DNA from: Phylloscopus collybita
Taxonomy: Eukaryota > Chordata > Aves > Passeriformes > Phylloscopidae
Direction of reading: 5' to 3'
Length of the DNA stretch: 64,000 nucleotides
Assembly (NCBI GenBank): GCA_027886175.1
Contig: JAJNNQ010000009.1
Coordinates: 12,961,001-13,025,000, forward strand
Shown: positions 39,679 to 53,787 of the stretch, in pieces
Layout of the letters: every line of letters starts with the position of its first letter
Numbering within the stretch: the stretch's first letter is position 1
Program-made: the position numbers and the translations under genes
The notes under the pieces: generated by a model
Told to the model about the DNA's origin: nothing
The model's database searches: none
The model's input: only the letters and a program-made list of their open reading frames with translations

Positions 39679-41387
39679 TTGCCAAGGACTGCTTATCACT
39701 TAGGTCTTTACAGCTAGACACATATTCAAGCGTCAAATTACTGCCTGCAGCTTGTATTCAGGTGAGGAATACCATCACATAGGGACAAAAACATTACACA
39801 TTACCTTGTCTGACTTCAGAGAAAAAATTACTTACTTCTAAAGACAAACTTCTTCCCTAAGAATGCACAGATTACTTTTCAACACAGCCTGGCTCCCTCA
39901 TCCATGCAAGTTAGACTGATTCATGTCACAGATATAAGAATTACACAAAATTAGGATCGTTTGCCCCACAGGGAATTCTTATTCATCTTAATCTGATTTT
40001 ATCAAATCAGTAAGCAAACCTGAGTTTCCAAAATGAAAGATTAGACACAGAAATATAGAAGTAGCAGGTCCCAGAATGGGCAAACTGGAAGGTCCAGAGC
40101 ACTGTACTGGCTGGCCCCTGTTCCCTGCAGTGGCTGCTGATGCTTGCAGAGGATACACTGAATACAAGGACTCTCCATCTTCCCCTGGTCCAGCCATCTG
40201 TGACTTAGACTTCAACACCTGAGGGATGCAATGTGTTTATTTGCTACAGAGGGACTGACCTTTCCTTTCTCATTTAATACCTTTGAGACCATTTATATTC
40301 TTCATCTCCATGTCATTCAGTAACAATCAATTCTACATAATTACATACAGTGTGGAACAGATTTTCCTTGTGTTTATACTGCATTCTATTTAATAATTTC
40401 TGTGGGTGCCTCTGAATCTGTTAAACTAAGAGAACAGCATGCAATCTGCATAAATTTCTCTCTAATATCTCCAAGGTTTTATAAAACAATGCATTATTCC
40501 ATTCACGGTACTTTGTCTTTTCCAAGCCAAAGAGTGCCAAACTACTGTGAATGTATTACAGTTTTTGTTCCGAGTTGGGCTTTTTGTTTGCTTGTTTTGG
40601 ATTTTTTCTTGATTTTTCTTGTATCTATTCTTGAGCTGGACCAACCAGAACTACTTCTAGTATATGACATGGGTTCGTGAACTTAAATAGTGATATTATT
40701 ATATTCTTTTATTGTTTTTCTCATCATATATAAGGTGGTACTTACCTTTATAATTCTACTGAATACTAATATGACATGTATCTGAAAATTATCTGCAATA
40801 TTTCCAAGGGTTGTTTTTTCTAAATTGCAATAACTGAAAGAGACCTCCTCATACACACTTAAGTATACACTTAAAACTAAGGGTGTTTTATTTAAGTTCT
40901 GTTTTCCTGTATCCTAAACAGCTGTGTATTATCTGGAAAGGCCGTCACCTTGTTATTCATCTGCTCTTTCTTGATTATTTGTGATTGTGTCTAACATAAA
41001 TCCTAGGATAGGTTAAGTGAAAATAAAATTAATGATCATTTCAAAAAAGCTTCTTTTCAGGATACTGAAACATTTCCCAGATGCATCTTTCCATGATAAT
41101 CAGCTCTGTGATTTTCTCAAATTATATTTAATGTTAGTGAAATTTAGCCAACCCAAACCCTTCCCTTGTTGCTGTCAGTGTCCAACTGTATGTGTAACAC
41201 AGTGCCCTGTTGCTCTGTGGTGCACATCTCTTAGCAGCCTGACCCTTCCCAAATACAGCCAGATGTCCAGAGATACCAGGGGCTTTGTTAAAGGTTTGCT
41301 GTTTCATGACATTTGTGTTGTGAGTCAAGTCCAATCCTGTGGTTATCACTCTGGGGCATACTAAATACAAAAAGCTAAAATGAAACT

Positions 41388-41412
41388 AAAAAAAAAAAAA
41401 AAAAAAAAAAAA
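41388..41412. repeat. Poly-A, 25 nt
   Basis: An uninterrupted run of 25 A residues. No retrocopy body could be recognised upstream. Confidence 0.92.
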
Positions 41413-43299
41413 TTTCAGGGGTTTGTACATACAGAAACTTTTTAACTCTCACATGCTATGAGATATCTTACTCATTCATCTCTGTCCCTTCTTAAACAAG
41501 TTGCCTGTGTGGAAAGAAAATACACCTATCCCAATACCTTCCAAAACAAGGAAACTATTATTTCATGTGTGCTTATTTGAAACTAGTATTGCTTCCTGAA
41601 TTCAGGGTGAATGGTTTTATTTTCCAGCAACATGAATGAGCACAAGTCACAAGAAAAGCCCATGACCCTGTGGCAGTGACAAGGCACTTCTGGGCCCTGT
41701 TAGCCAGGGGTGTGATCAGCAGTTCCCTCACTGCCAGAAATGGAGCCTTGCCCTGTGTGCATAAAAAAACCCAGAAACCCAGCCAACATGCAGCAGAGAG
41801 TTAACCATTCCCTCACCCCAGCTCTTTCCATCTCTCTCCTCCTCAGCTCGGCTCCCAGGTCAACATGTAACCCCCAAATTTCTAATACGGGTGCAGGTAT
41901 TGGAACTGGACCTCTACTCACACTGAGTGCAGGGCAAAAGGTATTAAATATTTACTTTTTTGATTATGATGTACTGGGGAGTTTTCTGGCAAGTTAACAG
42001 CCCAGCAATGGAAGGAAAACTGAAATGTAATGGGCCATAAGTATAGAAACATTTGGCCATGCAGAGCCTTTCAACACATGCTATCAGCCACTGGCTGGGA
42101 TTGTTATTATTTTATTATTCTTAAATAAAACTTAATGTTAACTTTATGTGCAAGAGATTGTTTGGCAGTGATAATAATGTATGTACCACTGTAAAAGGCA
42201 GTTAATTTATTACCAGATACCTTTCCTCCCTGCAGTCAATGTTACTCCTTCTTCAAGAAAAGTGACATCCTGGCCTGGCTGAAATGAATGCAACAACTCC
42301 CTGTGGTTTCAACAGGAGTGGACTTCACCTTGCCTAGGATCTAGGGAAGAGTTGGCATCAGCCTCCAGATTAAAATTCAGGAGTTCCTGGCTCTCCTTTA
42401 ACGTGAACATTATTACCATGCTCCCCTGCTCACAGCCATCCATCAGCTCTGCCTATTCCACAAGTGTTTCGTAAAGGTGTCAGCTTTTAGGAGCAAACTT
42501 CTGTCTTCTCACCCAGTTTCCACGTTAGGAGTATCTGAGCACCTTTAGCAGGTTTCTGTCCAACTTTGGCAGCCTCTCTTGGAAGCCACAGAGAATTAAT
42601 CACCTGCCAAGGAGAAATTAATCACTTTGTTGCTGCCTCCCTCATGTGTGATGGCAGAAATTCAAGCCTTTGGCTCCACCAGCAGCAGCCACATGCCTGT
42701 TTCAAACAGCTTCAACTGCCCTGCGTCACCTCTCCCACCTTCTCCCTGCTTGCAGCTAAGCTCAGGCTATTATTAGCTGGTTTTAGTGATGGAATAGGCT
42801 TGCTTTTCCCCCAGCCCTTTCTGCCAACAAGGATGCACTGTGACTAATACAATCTTCAGCTCCAGGCTGAATTACTGCAATTGAACTGCATAGGGAAGCT
42901 CTGCCAAGGCTTCGGCTTCATGGCCATAGGATATCTCCATCTCAAGCAGAAGGGAGAGTGCCCTGGGGGTCTACTCACTTCTTCCCCACTTATCCCCAGT
43001 CCATTTCAAAAACTAGGAACTTATCAACAAAGTTCAGCTGTAGCAGAGACCATATCTCCAGCTGCAACTCAGCTAGCAAAGGATGCTCCAATGTCAGACA
43101 GAGATAAAGTATGCTTAACTTGTGAGTTCAGTTGCAAAACAAGAAAATGAACAAGATTAGAAAAATTCAGAATTTTAGGAAAAAATATTGTATCTGTCTT
43201 CCAGAAAATAACTGGATACCATAACTGTATTAGTCCTTATTTTATGTCATGTTTTTCTGTCTAGTAGTTTGTATACTCCACATACTGTTAGGATCTCTG

Positions 43300-43446
43300 T
43301 TTGGTTGTGGGGTTTGGGGGGTTTTTTGGTTTGGTTTGGTTTTTGTTTGTTTGGGTTCTGTTGTTGTTGTTGGGGGTTTTTTGTTGTTTTTGTTTGTTTG
43401 TTTGTTTTGTTTTGTTTTGTTTTTTGGGGGTTTGTTTTGTTTTTAT
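43300..43446 (+). repeat. GT-only low-complexity tract with G runs
   Basis: Nearly 150 bp consist almost only of G and T on the plus strand, mixing TTTG, TTG and TTTTG units with runs of four to six G near 43308-43322, 43371 and 43426. The strand asymmetry is extreme. Confidence 0.9.
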
Positions 43447-44429
43447 CCAAGGGGTCTGTGAGAGTGCCTGGGAAAAGTTTAAGCTAAAAAGGTGCATACC
43501 TCAGCAGGAAAATTTATAAGGATATATAAAATCAAAAGGTTTGATTTAATATATATGTTATGCATACATAAATTGATGTAAGCACATTATATATTCAGCA
43601 TTCAAAAAACATAATGTACTGGGACAGATGTTGCCTGTGTCATCTTAATTCAGTGTCCTTGTGTGCTTCATACAAATTTTAATTATATAATCTTTTTTTT
43701 TTCCCTACACAAACCTGCTGTTTTAAATTACAAAAACAAAATAAAATCAGTTCTGAAGTTAAATTGAAGATGTGCAAGCATTCTGGCTATCATCCACAGG
43801 ACAATTCCTGATTTTTTGTTGAAGAAATCAGGAGGTACATAGTGAGTGAAATGTAACTGGATTTGTTGAACTTAATCTTACCTTGAACAGAAAGAAGGAT
43901 TGGCAGAGTTCAGGCCACCCCTTACCTTACCCTTATCTCACTAGAACTGACTTTCCAGGTTCCTTGCTGACTAAACCAAAGAACACGATGTTAGCACAAA
44001 GGAGGAAATTGAAGGAGGAATAAAAGAATATTTTCAGCTCAAGATAAAGATGTTTGGAGCAAAATGAAGTACATCACTTCGACACCTGGAGAGGAGTTCA
44101 GTAGCCTCTGCTCCAGTCATACGAGCATTGGCCACAGACAAAAGGGACTGAGACACTCATAGGAGCACAAATTCACTCCAGTTTATCTTGTTGAAACCTG
44201 ATAACTAAATCTGTACAGTAAGAACTTGAAAATCCTGGTTAACCTGGTTTCAGTGAGCACAAATTTCAGAAAGTGGTGCTCTGCCATTTTCCATTCCTGG
44301 ATCACAGACAGCTGAGAAGCAGATGCCTTGAGTGTCCCAACTGCAGGAGCACCAACAGTCCAGCCTGGGTGATCACAGCAGCGTGCAGGGTGCTCGTTTC
44401 CTCAAGCATCTCCCCAGCTGTATGTGCTG

Positions 44430-44975
44430 GGCTTAGAGTTAGCTTACTTCACAGTGGCTGGTATGGGGCTGTGTTTTGTATTTGTGCTGAACACAGAGCT
44501 GATAAAGAGATTTCTTACACAGAGCCAAGGCCTTTTCTGCTCTTTGCCCTGTGACACTGGGGAGGAAGCTGGGGGTGCATGGGAGGGTGGGAGGAGACAC
44601 AGCCAGGACAGGAGACCCAAACTGACCAAAGGGATATTCCAGACCATTTGACATCATGCTCAGTGTATAAAACTGGGGATAAGAAGTAGGAGGTAGGGAC
44701 ATTGGGAGTGATGGTGTTTGTGTTCCCAAGTCATTGTCATGTGTGATGTGGCCCTGCTCTGCTGGGGATGGCTGAACACCTGCCTGCCCATGGGGACCAG
44801 TGAATTAATTCCTTGTTTCTCTTTGTGGCTTTTCCTTTCCCTATTGAACTGTCTTTATCCCAACCAACGAGTTTTCCAACTTTTCCCCTTCTGATTCTTT
44901 CCCAGATCCCTCTGGTGAGGCAGTGAGTGAGTGGCTGTGTGGGGCTCGGCTGCTGACTGGGGTGAAACCACCACA
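44430..44975 (+). mobile_element. Diverged solo LTR of an avian endogenous retrovirus
   Basis: The segment from about 44430 resembles a common avian LTR. It contains a 'ggctggtatggggctgtgtttt' type block, then 'ccaaggccttttctgctc', then 'aaagggatattccagacca'. These are followed by a CRE-like TGACATCA at 44649-44656, a TATA box TATAAAA at 44666-44672, a degraded poly(A) signal (ATTGAA at 44843-44848) and a GT-rich U5. The end is GAAACCACCACA at 44975. I recognise the family by memory and do not name it. No internal retroviral sequence adjoins it, so it is a solo LTR. The 5' end is uncertain and no target-site duplication was found. Loss of CpG and small deletions suggest it is old. Confidence 0.78.
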
Positions 44976-45369
44976 CTACAAAAATCTGCACCCATAGACT
45001 GCAGAGTGAAATGTGCTGGGTGCCTCTTGGTCCCCACACCAAAGCGTCCTGAAGACATTTTATATGTCACTTTTCATGCTCTGAACAAATTGCATCCACA
45101 CAAAAGGAATTCTGCCTTACATCTCAGTCTTCCACAGAAAAATTGATCAGAGAGTAGAAATTGACTGTTGCTTAGGCCATTTAACAGATGTAATTATGTG
45201 CAAACAGAATTATATGCTTGGCTCTTTGGAAGTTCCACGTTCACAAAGCTGGGAATTGTTATGCACAAAATCACCTGGAAGAGGAAATTTAAATTAAAAA
45301 AAATCAATTATAGCTGGGAAGTATTCAAGAAAAGATATTAAAAAGACCATAATAAATAGATTTTATTAC

Positions 45370-45414
45370 ATATAAATATATATAGATAGGTACACTATAT
45401 ATATATATAATAAA
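45370..45414. repeat. TA-rich microsatellite
   Basis: ATATAAATATATATAGATAGG runs into an (AT)n stretch. The repeat is imperfect. Confidence 0.8.
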
Positions 45415-47650
45415 CAATCCAATGGACAAAATAATGTGATTAACATGTCAACCTGCTTTAAAAAAGAGATAAGACAACCTTATAAATATATGGATAATAA
45501 TTTTAAAGGGCTGAAAGCTGAGAGCAACAAATACATGTCAGTTAACCATTAAGAACTGTAGAAAGGTTAGCGGCAGAGGCTGAAATACTCAAGAACTGAG
45601 ATCAAGTCACAAAAGGTTAAGCATATGGAAATTAACTGGTCCAGCTAACTTGTAGTCTTAAAGTGTTAAAAGCTGGTGGAGAAGGTCATGAGACCTTTAA
45701 TACTGGTTTTCAGTACAGCAGTCATGAAGTTGCAGCTACCTGGCAGAGAACTGGTGCTACCCCAGTGACTGCAAGAACAAATGGGCCATCCTGCTGCTCT
45801 GACAGAAACCCCAGGAGCAGCAGAGAAGAGCAGATAAAAGATCTGAGTTGAAGGCTAATAGTAGAGGTAATAACAAACAACAGGCTTATGGAAAGCAGAT
45901 AGTACCAAACAATACTGATAACTTTCAAAAATTGGAAGTTTTGTTGATAAAGCTTCCACCACTGAAAAAAACAATCCTGAATTTCTCTAAGATATTCAGC
46001 ATTGAGTCACATAAGAAGGAAGAGGGAAATCAAACCCAAGTTTACATAATTAAGTAAGAAAGGAAGTTAGTTCTTTGATAGTTTTAAAAGTTATACAGAA
46101 ACAGAGAAACAGCAATGTTTCTAGTGAGGTTTTTTTCTGAGGCTAGGTCATAGATCTGTGCCATTTAATATTGAAATGGAAGAACCTCAAACATTTTAAG
46201 GAAAATGACAGAAATATTAGAAGAATATTGTATAATAGAGAGTAACTGTTTCTCTGTAAAGGTCTATGCAGCTAAAGGTATAGATAAATAACAATTTTTT
46301 TAAAGGAAAAGGAAACATCAGTGGGATAAAAATGAGAGGGAGCATAATTTCAGTGAAGAACTGACGAGAAGGAGATCAAAAGTATCTTCCCAGGACAAGG
46401 ACTTCAGTTCTCGACAGAACTGGAAAAGCAGTCAGACAGCAATTCACCCTTGGGCGACTTCTCTTTCTTCCAGGCCAAAGCAGGAGTAGGTGCTAAATAG
46501 ATGAAGGAAAGAGAAAAGAAACAAGCTTTCATTTGGTGTCACTGCAAGAGAAACTGAATACCTGCTTTGAAGGAAATATATAAATTTTTAAGAAGTAAAT
46601 CCACCCCACCCACAGAGAGCACCACTTTGGAGAGAGGTCTGGTGCCAGGCACTGCTCTGTCTCATTTAGTAGAGAAGCAGCAGGGCTCTGGCAAGTTCTC
46701 CTCAGAAACCCTACTGACAATTGTACATGGTCAACACTCCCACGGGGAGACCCTGTCTGAGCAAACCCTTATTTGGCAAACAAGTATTTCACTTTAAAAA
46801 TGTAATAAATTTGGACAGTGTAAGGAGATGCATGGTTTCGGGAAGAGAGGTAAGCTAAGAGAGTCTAAGCAACATTGGAAAATGCTAGGCTAAAACTAGA
46901 AAAAAGGTAATTTAAAAGAAATATTACCTCTTGGAGTTAAAAAAAAAAAAAAGTACACAGACTGACCACATCAATGATCCAGCCATCTGTAACACACCTT
47001 CTCCAACACAGATGAGACAAGTACGAGAACACCTTGAGATCCTGGACTACAAAAAAACCACCATCCATAATTCAACTGTCTAAAAAACAAGCTTGTGAAA
47101 AGTGTCCAGTGGACATAATAAATACCTTTTAAGAGTCTGAACAACAGAACACAGAGCTCTAAAACTGAGCAACTTGAACAGCAGGAAACAGTGGAAAACA
47201 GAGTCATTCACAGATGTCCAGAAGGATGGTATTGGCAGAGTTGTGTTACAATCGCATGAACAAAACTAGAAACCAGAGAGTTCTCCACTGCTCTGCAGGT
47301 GTCATTTTAAAAAAACAAAACCATAAAAAAAACACCAAAAAAACCCCCAAAACCCTTGCACCTATCCACTCATCTAGGAAAGGCAGCTGTACACACAGTG
47401 AGGGCACCACAAGGTTCATGGGCTGCCTGCAGCCTGTGTTAACTGAAACAAACCACAAAACTGCTGTCACTTCTGAAGCGGCCTGGCAAACCTCATTTTA
47501 CCACAGAAATACAGAGCTTATTTTTCAGCTTCAGATGTACAATTTGCAAATTGAATGCAAACCTCAGAAAGACTCAATTGTTGCAGATACACTCTAAAGT
47601 ATTAGAAATACGTTGTGGAGAGTAGACAAGAGCTAGATATCAATCAGATT

Positions 47651-47677
47651 AAAACAAAACAAAACAAAACAAAACAA
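47651..47677. repeat. (AAAAC)n microsatellite
   Basis: Five consecutive AAAAC units. Confidence 0.92.
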
Positions 47678-50600
47678 CTGCTGCAAGTCAGCTTTCAGGA
47701 GAATTCTGATTTTGAAAGCTACTGCTAAGGTACAAACCTGTAGAGTTTTGGCCCTATTTTTGGCTCAAAGAAATAGTCTCATAATCTGAAGAGAAACAAA
47801 AAAGAATATATTTGAAGACATCTGAGATACCATGTTATTTTAAAAGTATGAATGAAGCTTTTTTGGAGTTTAAGAAATCGAAGACAAAGAGTTACCAAGA
47901 TGAAGATGGTCAGGTTTGTTGCATTCAACAAGGAAAGCAAAAGAGCAATTTACTGATAATGCTCTTTTTGTTGGTTTTGTTCTGGCATAGTATCCATATC
48001 CCCAGATCCAAATCCTGCTCTTCTTCATTCTTCCTAAGAATCTCCTCCCACTCTGAGAGTCTGAAGTTACTGGAGAGGGGACAACAGGTAGGCAGAGTTT
48101 GCTCTCCAGGCTCAGCTCAGGTGTCTCACTGGACATACATGGAGCACAAGCAGGTTTACACACTAGCCTTGCATAAATCTCCACCAAGCCTGTTAGGTTT
48201 TCTAAAGTGTTGTAACTCCCAGAGTCTTGAAAAGATCCCTCTTCAAATACTCCTTTTTCATCAGCAGCAAAATTTACTTGCTACTCTTTTTTATCTTCCC
48301 TCCTCCTGAGAAGAGCTTGGACAGAAGCATGTCTCCTGGAAAGCACCTGGTGAGAACAGCAAGCCCGAAGCACACCAGCAGCAAGAGGAAGGTCAGCCCA
48401 AACTGCTGTACCTCAGCACAGTTCCTTCCAGCCAAAACCACCCTAGAGAGTAAAATGTTCAGCCTACTTGAAAAAAACATTTCTCTTTACAAGCAGTTGC
48501 AATGCAAAATAGTGTGCCATAGAGGGAAGGAAACCTTTTATAAAAAAAAAAAAAAATGATTGACTTCTGGAATTTATTTAGGTCTACACCAGTGGGACTT
48601 TCTCAGAGGGAAGGAAACTTTTTGTGAGCTAAATGTTTATCTCCTTTGTGGGAGCAGCAAATTAGGTGTTTACTCCTTCAAGCAGCAGCAGAAGCCAATA
48701 CACCTGTTCCTTCCAGATTGTCCCTGCTTTTTTTGGCATGCAATACCCTGAAAATGGATCCAGTGATCTGCCACAGGAGGGCCAGGAGGTTTGATAGAAC
48801 AGGTTGAAGCATTTGTTTCTTAAGTACTAAAAAAACCCCCCAAAATAGTCAATGGTAGTGCTGGCTAAGAGAATATAATCCTTATTTCTGCATTTTATTA
48901 TTTCTGGTATCAATTCCACAGAATATTGAAATTAGACTAAAATAAAAACGGATGAAATGTGGGTAAAAACAAAAATGCCCTATGTATTTATGAAAAAAGC
49001 CTTAAATCCTACATGGCTGTGCCTTTCCTCATGGGGTAAGGGATGGGATCAGAGAGATGTTATCCATGGCCTGATCCATTGCTGCCCTGTGAACCACCCA
49101 GCCCCAGTTCCCACCCCTGGGAAGGACAGGGTGATGGCAAGGGCATCTTAAGTCCCATCCCTGATCTGCCAAGTGCAAACCTGTGTATTGTCCCCACAAA
49201 AAAAGGAGCAGGAAAGGACTGAGGGGTGGAGACAGTGTAAGTGTGAAACCTCACTTGAGCATCTGCATTTCTCTGGTGGCACCTTGCATCAACTGCCATC
49301 AAGTCACCACAGCCTGATAGATGACATTCAGTATATTTATGTATATGGAAAGCTGCAGCTGGATTCAAACAAATTTTTCTACAAAAGTGATGGGCTGAGA
49401 GCCAAGAACATTAAACCTGAGAGGTTAGTTAACAGTCCTGTGGAAAAAAAAAAATCATTGTTTTTCTCAGTATCAGTCCAAAAATGCCTTCGGCATCAGA
49501 AATGGTGCTGGGTTATGCAGGCAACCCAGCTCAGCCCTGGCCAACAAATCTGCTGAGTAAAGACACAGATTTAAAAATACAAAGGGCTTATGCAAAGGAG
49601 CCAGGCTGAATGGTGGATTGAAATTCCCTTTTGACCCTACATTCATCACACACCTCCTAATCCCTTTGGAGCGTCAAGTGCCTCAGCCCTGGGAGGTGGA
49701 AAATGGTAGCTCATCCTCTGGGCACATCAGCACTTGATGGAGGTACAGCACTGGTCCTGCCACAGCCAACACCCAGTGCAGAGAAACAGCTTATACCAGC
49801 AAAAAAAGTTGTTTTGCTGGTAGGAATTAAACCACTTCACTGAACAGATTACATTATAACAACAAAAAGGCCTTTTGATGGTAGGACTAAACTCACAGTA
49901 GGGATTTTACTGTTGTAATTATACTGCTGCCATGCCAGCAAAACTTTTTAAGCATAGACTGACTCCCTGCATTTTTATCTTTTCAGTTTAAAAGGTTACA
50001 CAGAGGCAGAATTTATGAAATGGTTTTATACCTGGCATGGAGAACTGTCTTAGCCCCTTAGAAAGCAATTCATCTTGCAATGGAGAAGGCTCCCGAGAGC
50101 AATTTCCCAAAGGAGCCACAGCAATACAGCAGCTCTGGAGCCAGGGGACTTGAAGTTGGGGTCCAAGCAGGTGTGCTCAGCTTGCAAATATTTTTTTGGA
50201 TGAAGACTTTGGTTGGTGGTGTTTTTTTTAGAGTACCTCTTTTGAAATGTTTGCATTTACTGTGTTTATAAACCAGGGAGGGGGGAGGAGACATTCATTT
50301 TAGGGAAGAGATTCTGCAGTGGTGAAATGATGTGCATATGCAGATTAAATCAAGTTGTAATCCTTTGGGAAAATCTGGCATTTAAGTGTTCCTATTCTGG
50401 ATGTGCCAATTCAATAGCATATATGCTTTTTATATATAATGTAATGCAAGAATAAGAAACTTAAGACACACTTAAAGAAAAAAAAAAGGGTGTAGCCCCC
50501 TGGCAACAGCTCTAATCCCTTTGAAGGCTCTGGCATCTGCTGAGTCAGGCACTCCCTCCCTGTGTTTTAGTTTACAATCAGCCACTGAGTCACAGCAAGT

Positions 50601-50688
50601 TCCCTGTTGGAACTACACTGTCGTGAGGTACAGTTGCATATTTTTAGGGATTGGATCCTTTTATTTAATCTCTTTGGGTTTGTTGGGT

Positions 50689-50729
50689 TGTTTGTTTGTT
50701 TGTTTGTTTTGTTTTTTGTTGCTGTTGTT
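50689..50729. repeat. (TTTG)n microsatellite
   Basis: TTTG repeats about four times and degrades into TTTTG and TTG units. Confidence 0.85.
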
Positions 50730-52211
50730 GCTCAATTATAAATAAACAAATATTGAATAAATAAATTAAAGGGAAACAAAAATAAAGGACTTCTGAGCTC
50801 TCAGCTCTGAGTACAGCTGCAAGAGATGTGTTCCCATGAAAGCTGTCCTCGAGCCACAAAACACACTTCATTCTTCATGAAGTTCTTGGAGCTGGAGAAG
50901 CATTTTGCAGACCTGCCATGGGATCCCCACATGAAGCATCTGGAGGTACGATCGCATGAGCAGAGCTCTCTGCCCTGCTGGATAGACCTTGCTCCCTAGC
51001 AGCAGACTAATTATCCAGGGTGGAGGCCCATTCTGATATAAATCCGTGCTAGGCTGGATGTCTTTCTACAGCGCTTCCCAGTGCCACGCAGACACGGGGA
51101 TGTGGCCTGGAGCCAGTCACCCATCCTGCCTTATTTCCTCATCCAAAAATTGAAGATGCAGTCTGCCTGCCAGCAGAAACTCCCATTGTGAAACTGAGTT
51201 TGCTGATATTTGCAAAGCGTTGAAAGGTGTGTCTTAGTGGGGAAAAGTGTCCGAACTCCAGGTAGGCCATAGGAGTAAACCCGCCTCTGATTTTAGCAGA
51301 CAAAACAGCAGTGAGCAGCATTTCACATGCAAAGAGTTGAGCTAGGAGTCCTCTTTAATCAAGCTAAGTCAGGTTTCATTCCTGCCCCTACCAATTATTT
51401 AAATCCCATCTACCCACAAAACCCTCCAAACCCATCTGTGGTGGAGCTGTTGACTCACACTGTTTCCCAAACAGGGAGCTACAATACACCGACCTGCAGC
51501 CATCACCGGCGTGGACAGAGAGTAGCTCCATGGGAATGTGTCCATGCGTCCTCTGGCACATCCCTGTGCTGCTGTGGCACACACCAAGCCCACAGGGAGA
51601 TCCCAGAGAAGTTTCCTGGGATCATTAACATAGTGAATTGGGCACTCCAGCTGTCAGTGGACATGCCACTAGACACCTCAGGAGTGTGTGATGCGGGTAA
51701 AGCCACTGAAGTATCATGAGGCATCATGATGACCCTTAGGCTTGTCCAGTGCAAGGAGATTAGCTCTAGGCAACTCTGCATCAAAATATGCTCTGCATTA
51801 ACCCAGGGAACTGAAACCATGACCCTGTCTCTGTGTTTCGTGAGAACATGAGAGGGGAAATGCTGAGAAAATGCAACGTGACTGTTCATGGAAGAATGAT
51901 TTCTGTCTTTTCTTCAAAATGTTTCTTGAGTTTAATAGAAGCATCAAAAAACTTAGCTATTAAGATCTCCTTTGCTCATCAGCAGTGTTTCTATCTCTAG
52001 GCAGAACTTGATATCTGCTTAACAGTGCAGAGCAAATTTATAGGACAGCTTAAGGTAGGAAATAATGAATTCCACTTCAGCAACTGATAGCACATAATTG
52101 TGTGTAGCTACAGTTTGTCACACTGAAATGCATGATAATATGTAAGCTCTGGGGTTCAGTTCTTATTTTCCTCTTATTGTTTAAAAAATAGAAAAATTAG
52201 AAATATTAAAG

Positions 52212-52230
52212 AATGGAAATAATTTCCATT
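52212..52230. repeat. 19-bp perfect palindrome
   Basis: AATGGAAAT and ATTTCCATT flank a single central A. It is probably chance in AT-rich DNA. Confidence 0.7.
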
Positions 52231-53631
52231 AACTAAGTCAATTCCAGTTCAGTGAGATTCTCCATTATTTTTTGACATGTACTCTTAACCTGTGTTTTTT
52301 CAAAAGTAATTTTGTGTGCTTTTTTCCCATTTTTATCCCATGTTTTTTCTGTATTTTTTCTTTTATTTTCATGTACGTTACATGAAAAGCATCCATTTCT
52401 TTCATCAATTATTTTCTACAACTTTTCAACATTTCTTCAGCTTTGGAAACATTACAGAATGTCAAAAGAAAATGAAAAATATGTATGTTTAAAGGTCTCT
52501 AAATTGTAAACTTGTAATGCCTTTTAATGATAGAAAAGCTTAAAGGAAGATAGTGAAATTTATAAAAGCTAATATTTTGCCACCAGTTTTATATTTCAAT
52601 TATAATGCCTTAAACATTAAAAAACCCAGCATTTCATTTAAGGTTTTGAAGTACAAAAATGCGTATTTTCATTGAGAAAAAAATCTGAAGAAAAAAAATT
52701 GAACTTAGTCTGAAAACAGTGACTTTTATTGCTGAGGGCATGGAAATTAAAAGCAGTCATGTTTACTGAGGAGCTGATTGTAAGGGGGCAAGGTCATAAT
52801 TTACACGTAATTACTGGTTTGCACTATCGTTTAACCACTACTGAGATGAATATGTTTTTCTTCCTTCCCTCTTCCTGTGCAGAAGCAGTGTTCAGCACAC
52901 TTCTTATGCATTAGATGTTCTTGTGCAAATCACTGTTTTCTGTGGCTTGTGATTCAATAGCAAATATTGCTGTCATAAACAAGGTCTGCATCTAGAGATA
53001 GCTCTAGATTGTATTTTTTGATAATATTTTCAGTTAGTAAGAATGTGCCTTCAGCACATAATTACAGACATGCATGCTATGACAAACAAACATGAAAATA
53101 TGGTTGACTACAGTAAACCAGGAATATTTTAAATATGGGGTGTGTCTGCTTTTGTATAGTACATACAGTCACACCAGACTCCTTTGCATCAATTCACACT
53201 GAAAATATCCAGCCAAGTACTCTGGGTGAGCCTATAAATAATACTGTTTCCCAAGGCTGAGAAATATATGCTTCTTGGATAACTTTTGAGGAATTTGATT
53301 TTCAGAACTGGCCAAGGTTTTGCTTGCTTTGTTTGTGCCCACTTTGAAAATGCAGTGTCCAGGAAGAGGTGAGCATCCCCACCCTGGGAACCAGTCCTCA
53401 GCTGAGGAAGGCGTCAGGTGCCAAGAAACAGAGGGGCTCAAACTCACTACACATGTTAGTAGTTTGACCTTTATATCAAAGCTATATTAAAAATACTGAG
53501 GTTTTGTTTCATCAGCATTTGATGGTGGTATACCAGACACTGCAGCTTGAATAAAGCCATACACACTGATATCAGTATTTGTGTGCCCAGGGGAGAGCTA
53601 CTGCCAGCCACCTAGTCAGTGGCAGCTCTTC

Positions 53632-53636
53632 CTGCC
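53632..53636. repeat. Target-site duplication, left copy
   Basis: CTGCC abuts the TG of the LTR and matches 60307-60311 exactly. A 5-bp duplication fits ERVL-type integrases. Betaretroviruses usually leave 6 bp and gammaretroviruses 4 bp. Confidence 0.9.
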
Positions 53637-53781
53637 TGTCTTGGTTTGGAAAGACAGGTATCTGCCAGGGAAACTGAGGTTCCCCTAGGATGGAGAATAC
53701 CAACCCCTCGCACCCCGACGAATTATAATTTTGCAATCAAGGGCTCTCAGGCAAAAATGTTGGGAATAGGAATAACAGTTC

Positions 53782-53787
53782 TTTACT
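53782..53787 (-). terminator. Candidate poly(A) signal AGTAAA in the 3' LTR
   Basis: No AATAAA or ATTAAA is present on the minus strand of the LTR. AGTAAA, a known weaker variant, is the best candidate and would give a U5 of roughly 120 bp. The exact R/U5 boundary cannot be set from sequence. Confidence 0.3.

Larger units (their letters stand above)
39679..44429. other. Intergenic DNA, no gene seen
   Basis: No supportable exon was found. The block holds a 25-nt poly-A at 41388-41412 and a GT-only tract at 43300-43446, with short random open frames otherwise. Confidence 0.6.
44976..53631. other. Intergenic DNA, no gene seen
   Basis: AT-rich sequence with microsatellites near 45.37, 47.65 and 50.69 kb and a 19-bp palindrome at 52212-52230. 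Open frames reach 165 codons (47812-48309 plus) but show no recognisable domain. Confidence 0.6.

Noticed and set aside
47812..48309. 165-codon plus-strand open frame
   Set aside because: No domain, no start context and no neighbours. Probably chance.
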